A DNA stretch of 64,000 nucleotides, taken from Diphasiastrum complanatum (taxonomy: Eukaryota > Streptophyta > Lycopodiopsida > Lycopodiales > Lycopodiaceae). The notes under the pieces are model-generated. The model ran no database searches. It saw only the letters and a list, made by a program, of their open reading frames with translations, and was not told the origin of the DNA. The translations under genes and the position numbers were made by a program. The stretch covers positions 1 to 64,000 of the forward strand of contig MU831846.1 of NCBI GenBank assembly GCA_029204225.1, written 5' to 3'. Each line of letters begins with the position of its first letter. Position 1 is the stretch's first letter. Below are positions 48,719 through 59,284 of this stretch, one piece after another.

Positions 48719-49874
48719 ATACTATTAGATGTCTCCAATAACTGGTGATTATGTAAGGAATTCCTTTCATGTGCTTGAGATCAGGAGTTCCACTCCAATC
48801 CCCCCAGGAACTGAGGACATGCTGTAAGAGAGTAAAAAACATACTATTACATGAAAATTCGCACAATTCTTATTGTACCGTACATTTTATGGCATATGAG
48901 TACAACAAACAGCGGCATACTTCAAATATTTCTAACGTACAGGCATAAGGGTCGTGTACGATGGCACTGCTGCTGGTATACCATACAAACTTGCATACGC
49001 ATTAAAACCTACATAGACACACAAACTGAAGCTTCGGATCCATAATAAGATACTCTTCAGGAACCGAATTCATAAGATTCCAGTTCCAAAGTGCCAGTAA
49101 CCGCCATAACTTATTGCTTGTGCAACACCGCCTTTCTAAAAATTGAAACCCAACAAGATCTGCCTCCGAAAACAAACAAAAGAAAATGTTGCGTAACCGC
49201 AGTTCGGATGCTACAGTGATGGCTTAATCCACCACAAGATCACTGTCCAACAGCAAACTAAATGTTGCATTGGAAGCTGAAATCGAGAAAAAGCTGGTTG
49301 AGTATACAAAGAAATTGCTGACAGCCAAAATAGCTCAAAGCAAAACAACAAAAGGCACCTGTAGCCAGCAATTGCAAGCTCAAAATAGAAAAAAAAAAAA
49401 AAAGATTTCTAAGTTGTTTTTTTTTCAGAAATTCACGTTCTAGTCTCCTGTCGCATGGATCGGCAAGAAGAGAGGGAGAAAGACAAGCTTGTTGATCGCA
49501 AAAGAGGGCTCGACTTCATGCACAGCTGCGCTACGAAGAATGCCTTGCGAGCTTCCGCCATCGTTGCCATAACTCATTCATCCTCATTGAGGATCAACCG
49601 AACTATAGAAGTCCAACGAAAGGGTTACTTTTGCATGAGGGATTGATACCTTGTAAGGTTGCTGGTCGTCAACGATGGAAACGGGGATTCGCCTTTTTGA
49701 AGTAAAAAAATCAAAAGCTAAGAACTTTATAATAATAAGAGAACATGTCCCGATTCGAGTCAAACAATCATTGTAAAAAGCGAAGCGCATGTCATAATTA
49801 TAATTGAATTTTGTATTCGATTTATCTGTGTTTCATATTCGATCTATGCATGTTTCATATCGTTATTTTGTAGA
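48719..49874. other. Intergenic; one exon-like patch
   Basis: On the minus strand a TTACAG acceptor near 48825 precedes a frame HVLSSWGDWSGTPDLKHMKG (about 48822-48763), conserved-looking but with no clear donor. I do not know the family. Otherwise nothing is recognised. Confidence 0.35.
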
Positions 49875-50171
49875 CTGAGATTATAAGTCCATTTGTTGGA
49901 TTAGAAATCTAATTTGAGTGAAAAACTACAAGAGAGAGACCTTAGTGAGTTTCTAGAGACAATCAAATCCATTTCTTGGCAAGATTTGTTTGAAAGTAGT
50001 TTTCACTTCATCTTATCTTCTTTCCAGCTTTGTGAGGGAGTGATAGAACTGTGATTATAAGTCCATTTGTTGGATTAGAAATCAAATTTGAGTGAAACAC
50101 TGCAAGTGTGAGACCTTTGTGAGTTTCAAGTCAATCAAATCTATTTCTTGTTTGTAGAAGTCACTAGTAAG
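49875..50171 (+). repeat. Leader tandem duplication (174-bp period)
   Basis: GATTATAAGTCCATTTGTTGG occurs at 49879 and 50053, each followed by GATTAGAAATC(T/A)AATTTGAGTG. Copy A has the same duplication (5265-5600) plus the start of a third unit. It may mark packaging or translation sequence, or simply slippage. Confidence 0.8.
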
Positions 50172-51761
50172 ATGGGATCTACTGGAGCATACCTTCTAGA
50201 AGCTAGTGAGAGGTTGAATTCTACAAATTATACTATTTGGAAGGTTAGAATGGAGTCACTCTTGGTGCTCCAAGACCTTTATGAGTTCTTGATTGAAGAT
50301 GAAGATGAACCTCTAGGTGCACAGGAGTTAGCTAGATACAAGAAGAGATCTAGGCTTGCACTTCATTGTGTGAAGATGAATGTGAGCAATGATTTGTTGA
50401 GAGAAGTATTAGCTTGTACTAATGCTAAAGAGGCTTGGGAGTGTTTAAAATCAATCTATGAGTCTAGCAACACTTCTAGAGTTCTTATGCTTAGAAATCA
50501 AATTTTGCAAAGCATGAGGAGAAGTGAGGAGAGTGCACAAGATTATGTATTCAGAATCAAGTCTCTAAATAGGGAGTTGGCTTCCATTGGAGAGAAGATT
50601 CATGATGGAGAGCTTTTACAAATTGTCCTTAAAGGTCTAGGAGATGACTTTGCAAATTTGGTTCAAAGTTTTGCCATCCAAGACACTTTGCCAACTATAG
50701 AAAAACTTCACAGTGTATTAGTGGCTGAAGAGTGTAGGATGCTCCATGCAATGTCTAGGATGAGTTCCTTGTCGTTGCAGGATGGTGATGAGAAAGCCAA
50801 TTTCTCATTCAAGGGCAAAAAGAAGACCAATGGAAAGAAGAAGCATCCAAAGGAGGCCAAAGAAGAGGATGATGCATCAAGTTCAAAGGACAAGTCAAAG
50901 CAAAAATGCTTCTTTTGTGGAAGGGAGGGGCATTATGCATCTGAATGCTACAAGAGGCTAAGAGCACAAGTGGAGGAGGACAAACAAGGAAACCTTGCAA
51001 AGGAGGAGGAGGAGGATGAAGTAGATGTATTCTTGATGGCATCTACATCCTCACCAACAAGCAATAGCAATTCAAGAGACAATTGGTGGATCGACAGTGG
51101 GACTAGCTCCCACATGTCTTGTGAAAAGGACTTTTTCTCAACCTTACACTCATTCAATGATGTTAAAAAGTTTGTCTTTACTGCAAATGATGAAGAGTGT
51201 AGGATAGATGGTGTTGGCACCATCTCTTTGTGTCTAGAATCCTCAAAATGCATGGATCTAGAAAATGTCCTTTATGTACCATCAATCACCAAGAATATGC
51301 TTAGTGTTGGTCTACTCTTAGAAAGTGGTTTGGATGTCCACTTTAAGCATGGTGTTTGCTTCATCTTGAAGAATGATGTTTGCATTGCAAAGGGATTTAA
51401 ACATGGAAGATTGTTTAAGTTGGAAGCTAGTGTTGCTTCTAAAAGAATGAGCTTGGCAAAGGAGGAGATCACTCAAGAGGAGATCTTGGCAAAGTGTGAT
51501 CTTGCTTGCATTGAGGAGGAGCATCAAAAGGAGGAAGATCTTGAGGATCAGCCTCAAAGCATGAGAGTTCCAAGGGAGTCCTCAATGACAATGTCCGAGT
51601 CATCAAATTGCATGCAAATTGTCCATTCAAGTGTGCATCTTGCAAGGGTGGTGAGCATTGGAGAGTCTACTATCTTTGAATACTTTCTGGAAAGTATTAG
51701 TAGACATGAGGTGACTTTTTTTCTTACCTTTAAGATTCATGGTGTTTATTACTTTGTATGA
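50172..51761 (+). CDS. Gag-aspartic protease of copy B, intact
   Basis: A 529-residue frame. The ATG at 50172 (MGSTGAYLLEASERL) is chosen; the frame is open 8 codons further upstream but only from a TTG. The Gag domain (about residues 1-200: NYTIWKVRMESLL, AKEAWECLKSIYE, YVFRIKSLNREL) matches Copia UBN2/DUF4219-type gag. A Lys-rich linker precedes a CCHC knuckle (C246, C249, H254, C259). The protease active site IDSG has its Asp at residue 308, followed by a LYVPSITKNMLSVGLL segment typical of Copia protease/GAG-pre-integrase. The tail (after about residue 430) is Glu-rich and unlike normal integrase. In such elements Gag forms the particle and the protease matures it; reverse transcription must come from another element. 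Confidence 0.9.
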   Translation: MGSTGAYLLEASERLNSTNYTIWKVRMESLLVLQDLYEFLIEDEDEPLGAQELARYKKRSRLALHCVKMNVSNDLLREVLACTNAKEAWECLKSIYESSNTSRVLMLRNQILQSMRRSEESAQDYVFRIKSLNRELASIGEKIHDGELLQIVLKGLGDDFANLVQSFAIQDTLPTIEKLHSVLVAEECRMLHAMSRMSSLSLQDGDEKANFSFKGKKKTNGKKKHPKEAKEEDDASSSKDKSKQKCFFCGREGHYASECYKRLRAQVEEDKQGNLAKEEEEDEVDVFLMASTSSPTSNSNSRDNWWIDSGTSSHMSCEKDFFSTLHSFNDVKKFVFTANDEECRIDGVGTISLCLESSKCMDLENVLYVPSITKNMLSVGLLLESGLDVHFKHGVCFILKNDVCIAKGFKHGRLFKLEASVASKRMSLAKEEITQEEILAKCDLACIEEEHQKEEDLEDQPQSMRVPRESSMTMSESSNCMQIVHSSVHLARVVSIGESTIFEYFLESISRHEVTFFLTFKIHGVYYFV

Positions 51762-52329
51762 CAAGACAATGAAATTGGATGCTTTGAAATCTACATTTGT
51801 TGTTGATAAGGCAATTTCATTGGATAACTATTTTTGTAATAGTTTGAATAGTGTCATAAAAGATGAAACATCATTTGTATTGGAAATCTTTGGGTCCACA
51901 TGCTTTGAGCATGATCATTCCAATGTAAGGACCAAAGATTATCCTATTTCAATGATAGGAATAATGGTAGTGTTTTGCTCTTCAAGTAGAGATTGTAGAA
52001 TCTACTTGTTTTCAGCCAAAGAATTTGTCAATGGTGGAAATGTGATCTTTCAAGAGTGGAAGATTTGTAAACTTGAAGAAGCACCTTTGGATCAACACCT
52101 TATTCGATTCATTGATGGTTTGGAGTCAAGTCAAGTGGAGGAGCAAGCTCAAGACCCGAGGACTCCAAGAAGAACCTTGAGTATCAAGATGGAGCCATCT
52201 AGGCTCAATCATATGGATCAAGCAAGACAAGTTGTCTTTGGCAACATTATTTATGCACTTAATATTTTAATTGATGTATCTTCAAGTGCACAAAATGCCT
52301 TGGAATCCATGGCTTGGCATGATGTTTAG
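51739..52329 (+). CDS. ORF2 of copy B: integrase C-terminus and linker remnant
   Basis: A 196-codon frame that overlaps the end of gag-protease by 23 bp in the +1 frame. The middle (VFCSSSRDCRIYLFSAKEF...NVIFQE) resembles the segment after the Copia integrase core (GYSS.SK.YRIY......V.SRDV.F.E). The acidic stretch and RRTLSIKMEPSRL resemble the integrase-RT linker; the pol remnant at 59285-61075 has a parallel RRSTRMRAEPSRL. The N-terminal ~80 residues are unrecognised. It ends before any RT motif. Whether it is translated is unknown; the frame is intact in copy B and broken in copy A. Confidence 0.6.
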   Translation: MVFITLYDKTMKLDALKSTFVVDKAISLDNYFCNSLNSVIKDETSFVLEIFGSTCFEHDHSNVRTKDYPISMIGIMVVFCSSSRDCRIYLFSAKEFVNGGNVIFQEWKICKLEEAPLDQHLIRFIDGLESSQVEEQAQDPRTPRRTLSIKMEPSRLNHMDQARQVVFGNIIYALNILIDVSSSAQNALESMAWHDV

Positions 52330-52539
52330 TTTTGAAGTGTGCTACATGTATATAGACACATTTATGGAACATCTTGTAAGGGATCCTCTAAGAGGTGGTG
52401 AAAGATCCTTCATGGACATCATTCTCTATTGGAGTCTCAAAAGTTCCTTCTTTGTAGCTGGATTTTTTAGACACTTCTAAAAGCTTTCATTCATCTATCA
52501 AGAGAGTTGTAAATAGATCAAGCTAAATTTGAGGAGGAG

Positions 52540-53240
52540 TGTGAAGAATTGCCAAAAATTGGCAAATCTAGCTTGATCAAAAACCATGTAGAATAGTGTA
52601 AATTGTGTACACAAGTGGGTCCCACACATGTGAGGCCATGATGCCACATGGGAAACCCATCCTAATGTAGGTTAGGTCAAGTCAAGAGATTTGGTCATGT
52701 CTATTTGGTGGTCATCCCTACTTTATAGGACCTACACCTAAGTTTAAGGTGAAAATTTGACCAACTAGCTACCTACCAAGCATAACTCTAGGAAATAGAC
52801 TAGGGTTTCATTTTAGGTCAAGGAGAGTGAGTGAACTTCTTTATTACATGCTGGAAATCCACCTAACTTCAAGAAGGAAGTCGAATTTGCTATGTATTCC
52901 CTCTCTCCATAGTGAGAAGATAGAAAATTTTTGGAGCTCATTTGCAATCTCAAGCTAGTTCACTATGTACATTGAGTTTTTGTGATCCAAATGAAACCAA
53001 ATCAATTTCTACTTGTTTCTCAGGTTGAAGGCCGTACTAGAGCCTGTAGTACACACGTGTGAGCTCGGATTTCAATGTTTATCAATGCTTTTGATTGTTA
53101 ATGCTTGTTGTTTGTCAAATTGCCAATCTAGATCAACTTTTTTGTGTCTAGTTTTTTGATAGATTGTTAAGCAAGCATCCAATCACTCTTGTGGATATTT
53201 TGTAGATCCATTTATGGTCCTAAAGTACAGTACTTTCACA
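52540..53240 (+). repeat. 3' LTR of copy B, full length (701 bp)
   Basis: Starts TGTGAAGAATTGCCAAAAA right after GAGGAGGAG and ends TACTTTCACA. The first 40 bp contain an inverted repeat (TTGCCAA AAA TTGGCAA). A CACACGTGTG palindrome lies near 53051. This copy defines the LTR used to judge the truncation of copy A. Confidence 0.92.
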
Positions 53241-53948
53241 CACATCAGATTCATAAAGAATCATTGTACTCAGTTCATTTAATTGAGACATAAATAAGAT
53301 ATTTCTTGCACATTATTGTGTCTTGAATTATCTGATTTTACTCACTCTTTCTTGTTTTGATGACACACTACAATCATCATACTTCCATAGCGATAATGTC
53401 TAAACTTCCATGGTTGTCTAAGACACCTCAAAAAGGTAGTAGAACGGATGTCATTGACTCTTAAGTTATCAACTATCAGAATTATTACTTCGTGTTATCA
53501 ATCATCATCCTCATTACAACTTTTACAATGATAACGGCTACAATTTCCATGGTTTTCTATGACACCTCAAGAAGGTAGTAGAATGGATGCCATTGACTCA
53601 TACATCATCAGCCATCAAAAGTATTAATTCATTTTACATCTGAAAGTTACAAGATTCTTGCTCATAGTAGATCTCAAATACGTTGAAGTTTGTTGTAGTT
53701 CTAGCTTTAATTCTGCACTGTCATTTCATTCTATTTTACTAGATAATTGCATAGCCCACAACACTATAGTTAGGATTACTAAATCTAACTATTGAAAAAT
53801 GAAAAGATTTCATTTATTGAAGAAATATCAAAACATCTAGTCCAGATTATCTCGTTTCATTAGTGGTGTTAATGCTCCTATTCAATAGTGGTATCAAAGC
53901 GCCATTGACTGAGCCCAATTTTCTTTTCATAACAGTGGTATCAGAGCC
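53241..53948 (+). repeat. Copia LTR-like region with two primer sites
   Basis: Directly follows the copy B LTR. A 145-bp internal duplication is visible (CTTCCATGGTTGTCTAAGAC near 53404 and TTCCATGGTTTTCTATGAC near 53550, each followed by ACCTCAA.AAGGTAGTAGAA). It ends with two iMet-type primer sites in tandem: TGGTATCAAAGCG (53889-53901) and TGGTATCAGAGCC (53936-53948). The left LTR boundary is not visible, perhaps removed when copy B arrived. Confidence 0.6.
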
Positions 53949-54002
53949 TTAGGTTTCTTGCTTAACCTTTTCATCTGTAACTTCAGTTTGTAGAACATGC
54001 AA

Positions 54003-56550
54003 TGAATGGAATCATCTTCCGAAATATGAAATCATTGAGAAATTCAACAATGAAAACTTCTACATGTGGAAGTTTAAAATCAAAATGATCCTAATATAAA
54101 AGGATCTATGGGAGTTGGTAGACGAAACTCTTCCCAAACCAACAGATTTTGATCTCCTAGCACAATGGAAGATCATAGATAGCAAAGCACTTGCCACAAC
54201 CACCATGAATCTGAGAGAGCTCTTTTTCAGAAAGAGATTCTTCTCATTCAAGATGACTAGAAATAGGGTGCAATTTATTAGCCAGCATCTATCGACGAGC
54301 ATTTCACGATGAGCAGATTTTGGCGAGCACTTTTGTGAGAAATTGTATCGTGGCGAGCACTTCTCTAACATGAAGATTATCCTGACATTATTATTGTTTG
54401 GGCTTAGGAATGAAAGCGTGGCTCAGATAAGACTTTTTAATTACTTAGATCAAGAATGATCTAGATAGCTCGTTGTCTAAGAGTTCCATCTTCACCAGTC
54501 TCCCACTATTGCAAACACCATTGGGTATTGTAAAAAAGAATAAATTCTTTATAAAGCAAACTAAGTGTATTAGCAAAATATTGCATTTATGTCCAAAATG
54601 GGAAAAAAAAAATTGATAAATTTGAAAAGGTGTCAAGCCTGAAATTACACCAAATTTGATGACCTTTTTCGTTTTTGTCTTTTTGCCAAAAAAAAATCCT
54701 AATGCAGGTGCTAGGCGTTTCCTGGCCATCTTTTTTTTTTTTTACTGATTTTAAACTGAGAAATCAGTGAAAAGAAAGGTTTGGGTGGCCAAAAAAAACC
54801 TAGCGTCGACATTTTGTGTTATTGGTAGAACAATCCAAACAGACTTTATTTCAAAGACTTCACCACATTTCTGATTAGTCTCCAAATTGCTAATAAAAGA
54901 TAAGCATGATTTTTCTCTCTTTAGGAACTGCTCATAGACTAGATAGTGATTTGTAGTTTTAACAAACCCATAGTTGGCCACCAAGGTGCAAACTTTATGG
55001 TTTGCTATATATCATGGGTGCAAAATATCAGCTTTAAATTCGAATAGATATAAAAGAAAAAATCACAAGTAATCTTCACAAAGTATAGAAAAGTATTGAA
55101 GAGAAACTTCATTTATCAAGATTTATAATTATTATTTTAGAACATTTGATATAACAAAGAACAAGTATGTATCCTGGACAGACAAACTCAATCCCAACAT
55201 GTAATAACTTATTGCCATTACACTATTTTCTCCAAATATTGTGACTCGTAGCTCCAAATTCAATCAATAAAACATTGTAAATAGATTGCTAGGTATAGGC
55301 TCAGTCCAACAAGACAATGAAACATACTTAGCATATTAGTATGATTGAATTGTCCACTCCAGCTCTAAAGATCCAATATAGTACTGCTATAAATACATTT
55401 TCCAAAATAGGAACACCAATGAAGTCTCGTTTTTCTTCCACTACAGGGTTAAGAATTTCAAATTTCATCAAATTTTTTCATACTATGTAAACCAGTTGTG
55501 CCAAAGGTTCTCTTTGAGTTTTGAGCTTTTACCCTAAACCCTACATGACTAGGATGAAGGGCGAGTATGTGCTCAAGATGCTAGCCTCTGTAGTGAAATT
55601 GCTCACCGCAAAGATGAAAGTTTCAACTTTATGACTAGGATGAAGGGCGAGTATGTGTTAAAGATGCTCGTCTTTGCCATGAAACTGCTCACCGAGAAAT
55701 GCTCGCCAAAAATCATCCCCCTAAAAATACATCTATCCGTGATCACATGAACAATCTCAAAGTTTTAATGCATCAGTTATCTACCATCGACTGTCCAATC
55801 TCAGACAACGATGCAGTGATGACTTTACTTTCAAGTCTTCTGGCATCTTATGAGAATTTTATCATGTTTATCAGTATACAACCTGGTCTGACCCTTCAAA
55901 ATTCAAGAACAGGGATGAAGAAGAAATTAGAAGGAAGATGTAGGACCTGTCTACTAAAGACAAAGATCTAGCACTTTTCACCAAGAAAAATTCTAAGAAA
56001 ATTTTTTATTCCAAGGCACAATCTTCTCATTCAAGTCATGATAGATCTAAAACCAAAATTTTGTAAATATTGCAAAAGAACAAATCATGACATAAAAGAT
56101 TGCAAGATTCGAATGCACAATGAGGCAAAGAAGAAGTAGTCACAAAAGTCTGCAGAAAATTAGCAAGCATTAGAGACGAAAAAAGAAGAGCAAATATTGT
56201 TTATGGTTGAACACAACATGATGCCTACCAATCAAAGATGGTACCTGGACAATAGTGCTACACAACACATGACATCAAGTAAAGAATGGTTTGTGTTTCT
56301 CAACACAACCAATACCATGAGATATATATATCTTGGTGATTCAAACAGCCACCAGGTGGAAAAAACTGAAGGCACCATACGATTGCAATTTCAAAATGGT
56401 TCATCAAAAACCATATTGGATGTACTTTATGTACTAGGGCTCACCAAGAACTTGTTCTCAATAAGCAAGATTGTAGATCAAGGATACATTGTAAAGTTTA
56501 CAACAAACGAATGTACCATTGAGGATAGAGAACACAAAATCTTTTGAAAC
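54003..56550 (+). pseudogene. Copia gag-protease, interrupted
   Basis: After the primer sites, frames read YEIIEKFNNENFYMWKFKIKMI and, past a stop, DLWELVDETLPKP, the gag N-terminus. Gag resumes at about 55681 (TSIRDHMNNLKVLMHQL, LLSSLLASYENFI). A zinc knuckle CKYCKRTNHDIKDC lies near 56070. Protease WYLDNSATQHMTS follows at about 56240, with DNS in place of the DSG active site. The frame ends at 56547 where the AT-rich repeat begins. About 1.2 kb of other sequence (54400-55545) splits gag. Confidence 0.8.
54400..55695. other. Non-gag sequence inside the Copia gag, with a tandem duplication
   Basis: No coding content seen in 54400-55545. At its right end TGACTAGGATGAAGGGCGAG occurs at 55546 and 55633, each followed by TATGTG(C/T)T(C/A)AAGATGCT(A/C)G and ending in GCTCACC (87-bp period). 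An 8-bp hairpin (ACTGATTT...AAATCAGT) is near 54744. Confidence 0.55.
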
Positions 56551-57100
56551 GAGAAATGGCGAAAGACCCATTTTTTACAGCCCTTACAATTTTTTGGTAA
56601 TTCAGGTAAATTTTGAGTTTTAAATTTAAAAATTAATGAGTTATTTGTAAGATGCTCATTTTGCAAATATTTAAAATTGAACGACGCAAAATATTTTAAA
56701 AACTTTACAATCAAATCGTCAAAAAAATACAAATATTAATTGTGTCCAATTTGTTATTATGACTAATAATTGTTAAATTAGGCGAATTTAAAATTTTAAA
56801 AAGTTTTCATTTTTTATTTTATTTTCAAAGTGCAATTTGAAAGATTTTGATATGATTTTAAAAGCTTACACGCAATTTAATGTTAATATCTTAACATACA
56901 AATACAAAATTTAAAAAACCCTATTTATTAAACTAATATGAATTATCAATAAACTTAACATAAAAATATTTATTAATCGTTCTCAAGATAATCATTTTTA
57001 AAAGATTAAAAATTTAAAAATTCTAAAATCAAAAAACTAAAAAATAGTCTAAAATTTTTAAAAATATTAGAAGAATAAAAAGTAAAAAATAAAAAAAAAT
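56530..57100 (+). repeat. AT-rich dispersed repeat, copy 2
   Basis: Begins within the protease frame of the Copia remnant (ACACAAAATCTTTTGAAACG) and aligns with copy 1 at 40505-40960. Very AT-rich, with no open frame. The right end is not defined; it fades before the palindrome array at 57137. Confidence 0.6.
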
Positions 57101-57136
57101 CGTAAAATATAAAAGGTAAGCATAGTCGGGGACCTA

Positions 57137-57468
57137 TGCGAGGAGGACCTATGCTCAGCATAGGTCGAGAGAGAACCTATGCTGAGCATAGGTCCAGTAG
57201 TGGGCACTTATGCTAAACATAGGTCGAGGAAGGACTTATGTTGAGCATAGGTCGAGAGAGGAGGACCTATGCTCATCATAGGTCGAGAGGAGGACCTATG
57301 CTCGACATATATCAAGAGGAGGACCTATGTTGAGCATAGGTCGAGAGATGACCTATGTTGAGCATAGGTCCAGTGAGCACTTATGCTCAGCATAGGTTGA
57401 GGGAGGACTTATGCTGAGCATAGGTCTAGTGAGCACTTATGTTGAGCACAAGTCTAAGCATAAGTCTA
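57137..57468. repeat. Minisatellite of palindromic units, ~11 copies
   Basis: Each ~28-31-bp unit holds a near-palindrome, consensus ACCTATGCTGAGCATAGGT (arms ACCTATGCT and AGCATAGGT around one base), then a purine spacer such as CGAGAGAGG. Units start near 57138, 57175, 57206, 57234, 57265, 57294, 57323, 57351, 57379, 57407 and 57435. Many arm changes keep pairing possible; unit 6 is the most damaged. Confidence 0.92.
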
Positions 57469-57729
57469 GAGCAACGAAGGCAGTCATTGACAATAGCAAT
57501 GAAGTCCCATTTTGAGTCCTAATATATCGATCCACCTTCCAAGAATAAAACCTCCAAGGTTTAAAGGACAATAATTCTCTTTACATTCTTTGCTAGGGCA
57601 TAAGTTCAAGGGCAAGTCTTAAAACAGCCTACGTAAGAAATGCTTTGGTAAGAAGCTCTTCTATTGCTGCACCAACATGAGATTTAGTGCGTAAGTTTTT
57701 TTTCAGCTCTTTCTTCTTCCTGCTCGTTG

Positions 57730-57847
57730 GAAGTTCCATCAATGCTTCTTGGTTTCCAAGGGGAGGCTCGAACCTGGGACCAAAGAAACTTTGGATGCCA
57801 AGCTAACCAGTTGAGCCAACCCCGTTGGGGGCGAAGTTCCATCAATG
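57730..57847 (-). mobile_element. Short tRNA-related SINE, copy 2, with perfect TSD
   Basis: The insert 57745-57832 (88 bp) is bounded by perfect 15-bp direct repeats GAAGTTCCATCAATG (57730-57744 and 57833-57847). On the minus strand it has an A-box-like TTGGCTCAACTGG and a B-box GGTTCGAGCC. An internal 6-bp stem (CCAAAG...CTTTGG) sits where a tRNA anticodon arm would be. The 3' end forms a small hairpin, CTTGG AAA CCAAG. It aligns end to end with copy 1 at 401-483. Confidence 0.88.
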
Positions 57848-57944
57848 GAACTATTCAAGCCAAACAATGTCTCACCTTTTCTGACAATGACTGAGGCGTT
57901 GCAAGATGTTGTCAGCTCGGATTGATATAGTCCGCATACGAGAA

Positions 57945-58067
57945 GTACAACGCTTTTGGTCAATCAGGGACAATTTCCGACAGTACTGAGGCTAAGTTCG
58001 GTGAGGTACAATGCTTTTGGTAATTCAGAGACAATTTCTAACAGTGTTGGGGCTAAGTTCGGTGAGG
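57945..58067. repeat. Tandem duplication, ~61-bp unit x2
   Basis: Units begin GTACAA(C/T)GCTTTTGG at 57945 and 58006 and end GGCTAAGTTCGGTGAG. Confidence 0.88.
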
Positions 58068-59284
58068 AGCTTACAAACAGATCTTGTGGACTCTAGATGC
58101 TTCCTTCCTTCATAAATCACTTGTGCATTCCAAATGCTTCCATGACCTTTTTGGAAACAAGAGCTGACTAAGGGGATATTCCTGCGTATGATTCCAATTT
58201 GTGATGAGATTAGCATCTTATTTTGGCTATTGTTGTTCAACTTTTCAACTTACGGGACTTATAACAGAAAAATAAATCAACGTAGCTAAAATGTAGGCTC
58301 TTCCAACATCAATGAGCACTTAAGATGTCTATAGAGAAGGATGCACTCTTTTTTATTATTTGGTATATGAACTGCTCTTAAATCCTCATCAACGGACGGA
58401 ATAACTCACTCCTAAGATATAATTGCTTACCTAAAGACTCAATGTTAGTACTTAGTATATTTCAAAATAGAGATTAATTTCTTGAGTGATGATTCATGTT
58501 TTCTTCTAGTAAAACCTAATTTGATTAGGTGTACATGCTAGAAAATCGGCGATCCAAAGTTCTTTGACCTAATTCACGGGTTTTGTGAACAAAGCCATAC
58601 TAACGTTCGGGATCGGAGGTCGGGGGCCTTGGATCTTGTAATCCAAGAGAACGCCGCATGGTTTTGGGTGGGTGGTCGGGATGGGACGGCGTGCACGTCC
58701 CAGCCCCGTGACAAAATATGGGCAGCGTTCTTGCCTCCTTGAGTGAATTATCATCAGTTTCAAGGTAGTAACTCCCTTGTTTTGCAGCATACATAGCTGG
58801 CGCTCCCGAGGCATTGGCAGTTAAGTGGATATGTGGTGTAGATATTGCCCATATTTGAAAATTCCATTATCAAATGACATTGCAAAAACAAAGGCCAACG
58901 AGTTTTTCATCTACTAACTTATAGAGACTGAGGAATGGGCCTTTACATTAAACGCATAGAAGTGAAACGCCGCAACACTCTTTCAGATGATTTTATGATT
59001 GAAGGTTGCAATTAGGATGTGAATGCCCTTCCATTAACAAGAACCATAATATCTTGTTTTTTTCAACAAAGTTGACATCGGTTTGGTAGTCCGAAGGCTT
59101 ACAAGAACTCAGTTAAGACAAATTAGTGAGAATTCCTTGGAATTTAAATTGTTAAACAAAACAATATAAAAAATATTTTCAATGTTTTCAAAATTTATGG
59201 ATTTAGCATAACTAGCATCAAATGTATTATGCGAGTTATTTTCATAAAAGTCAATTTATACATACATAAAGTCTAACATAAGCC
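58068..59284. other. Intergenic with a GC-rich hairpin patch
   Basis: No gene seen. The patch at about 58605-58740 is much more GC-rich than its surroundings. It holds two hairpins: CTTGGAT...ATCCAAG (7-bp arms) and GGGACG...CGTCCC (6-bp arms). Confidence 0.5.

Larger units (their letters stand above)
49875..53240 (+). mobile_element. Gag-protease-only Copia-type LTR element, copy B
   Basis: Plus-strand relative of copy A. Order: partial leader (49875-50171), gag-protease frame (50172-51761), ORF2 (51739-52329), polypurine tract (52531-52539), full 3' LTR (52540-53240). The 5' LTR, primer site and first part of the leader are missing; the match to copy A begins abruptly at 49875 within the leader. 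Both reading frames are open. The integrase core, RT and RNase H are absent in the same way as in copy A, so the deletion was inherited before the copies spread. Confidence 0.92.

Noticed and set aside
57137-57468. CRISPR-like array
   Set aside because: Spacers are short, purine-rich and repetitive rather than unique, and the sequence context is plant nuclear.
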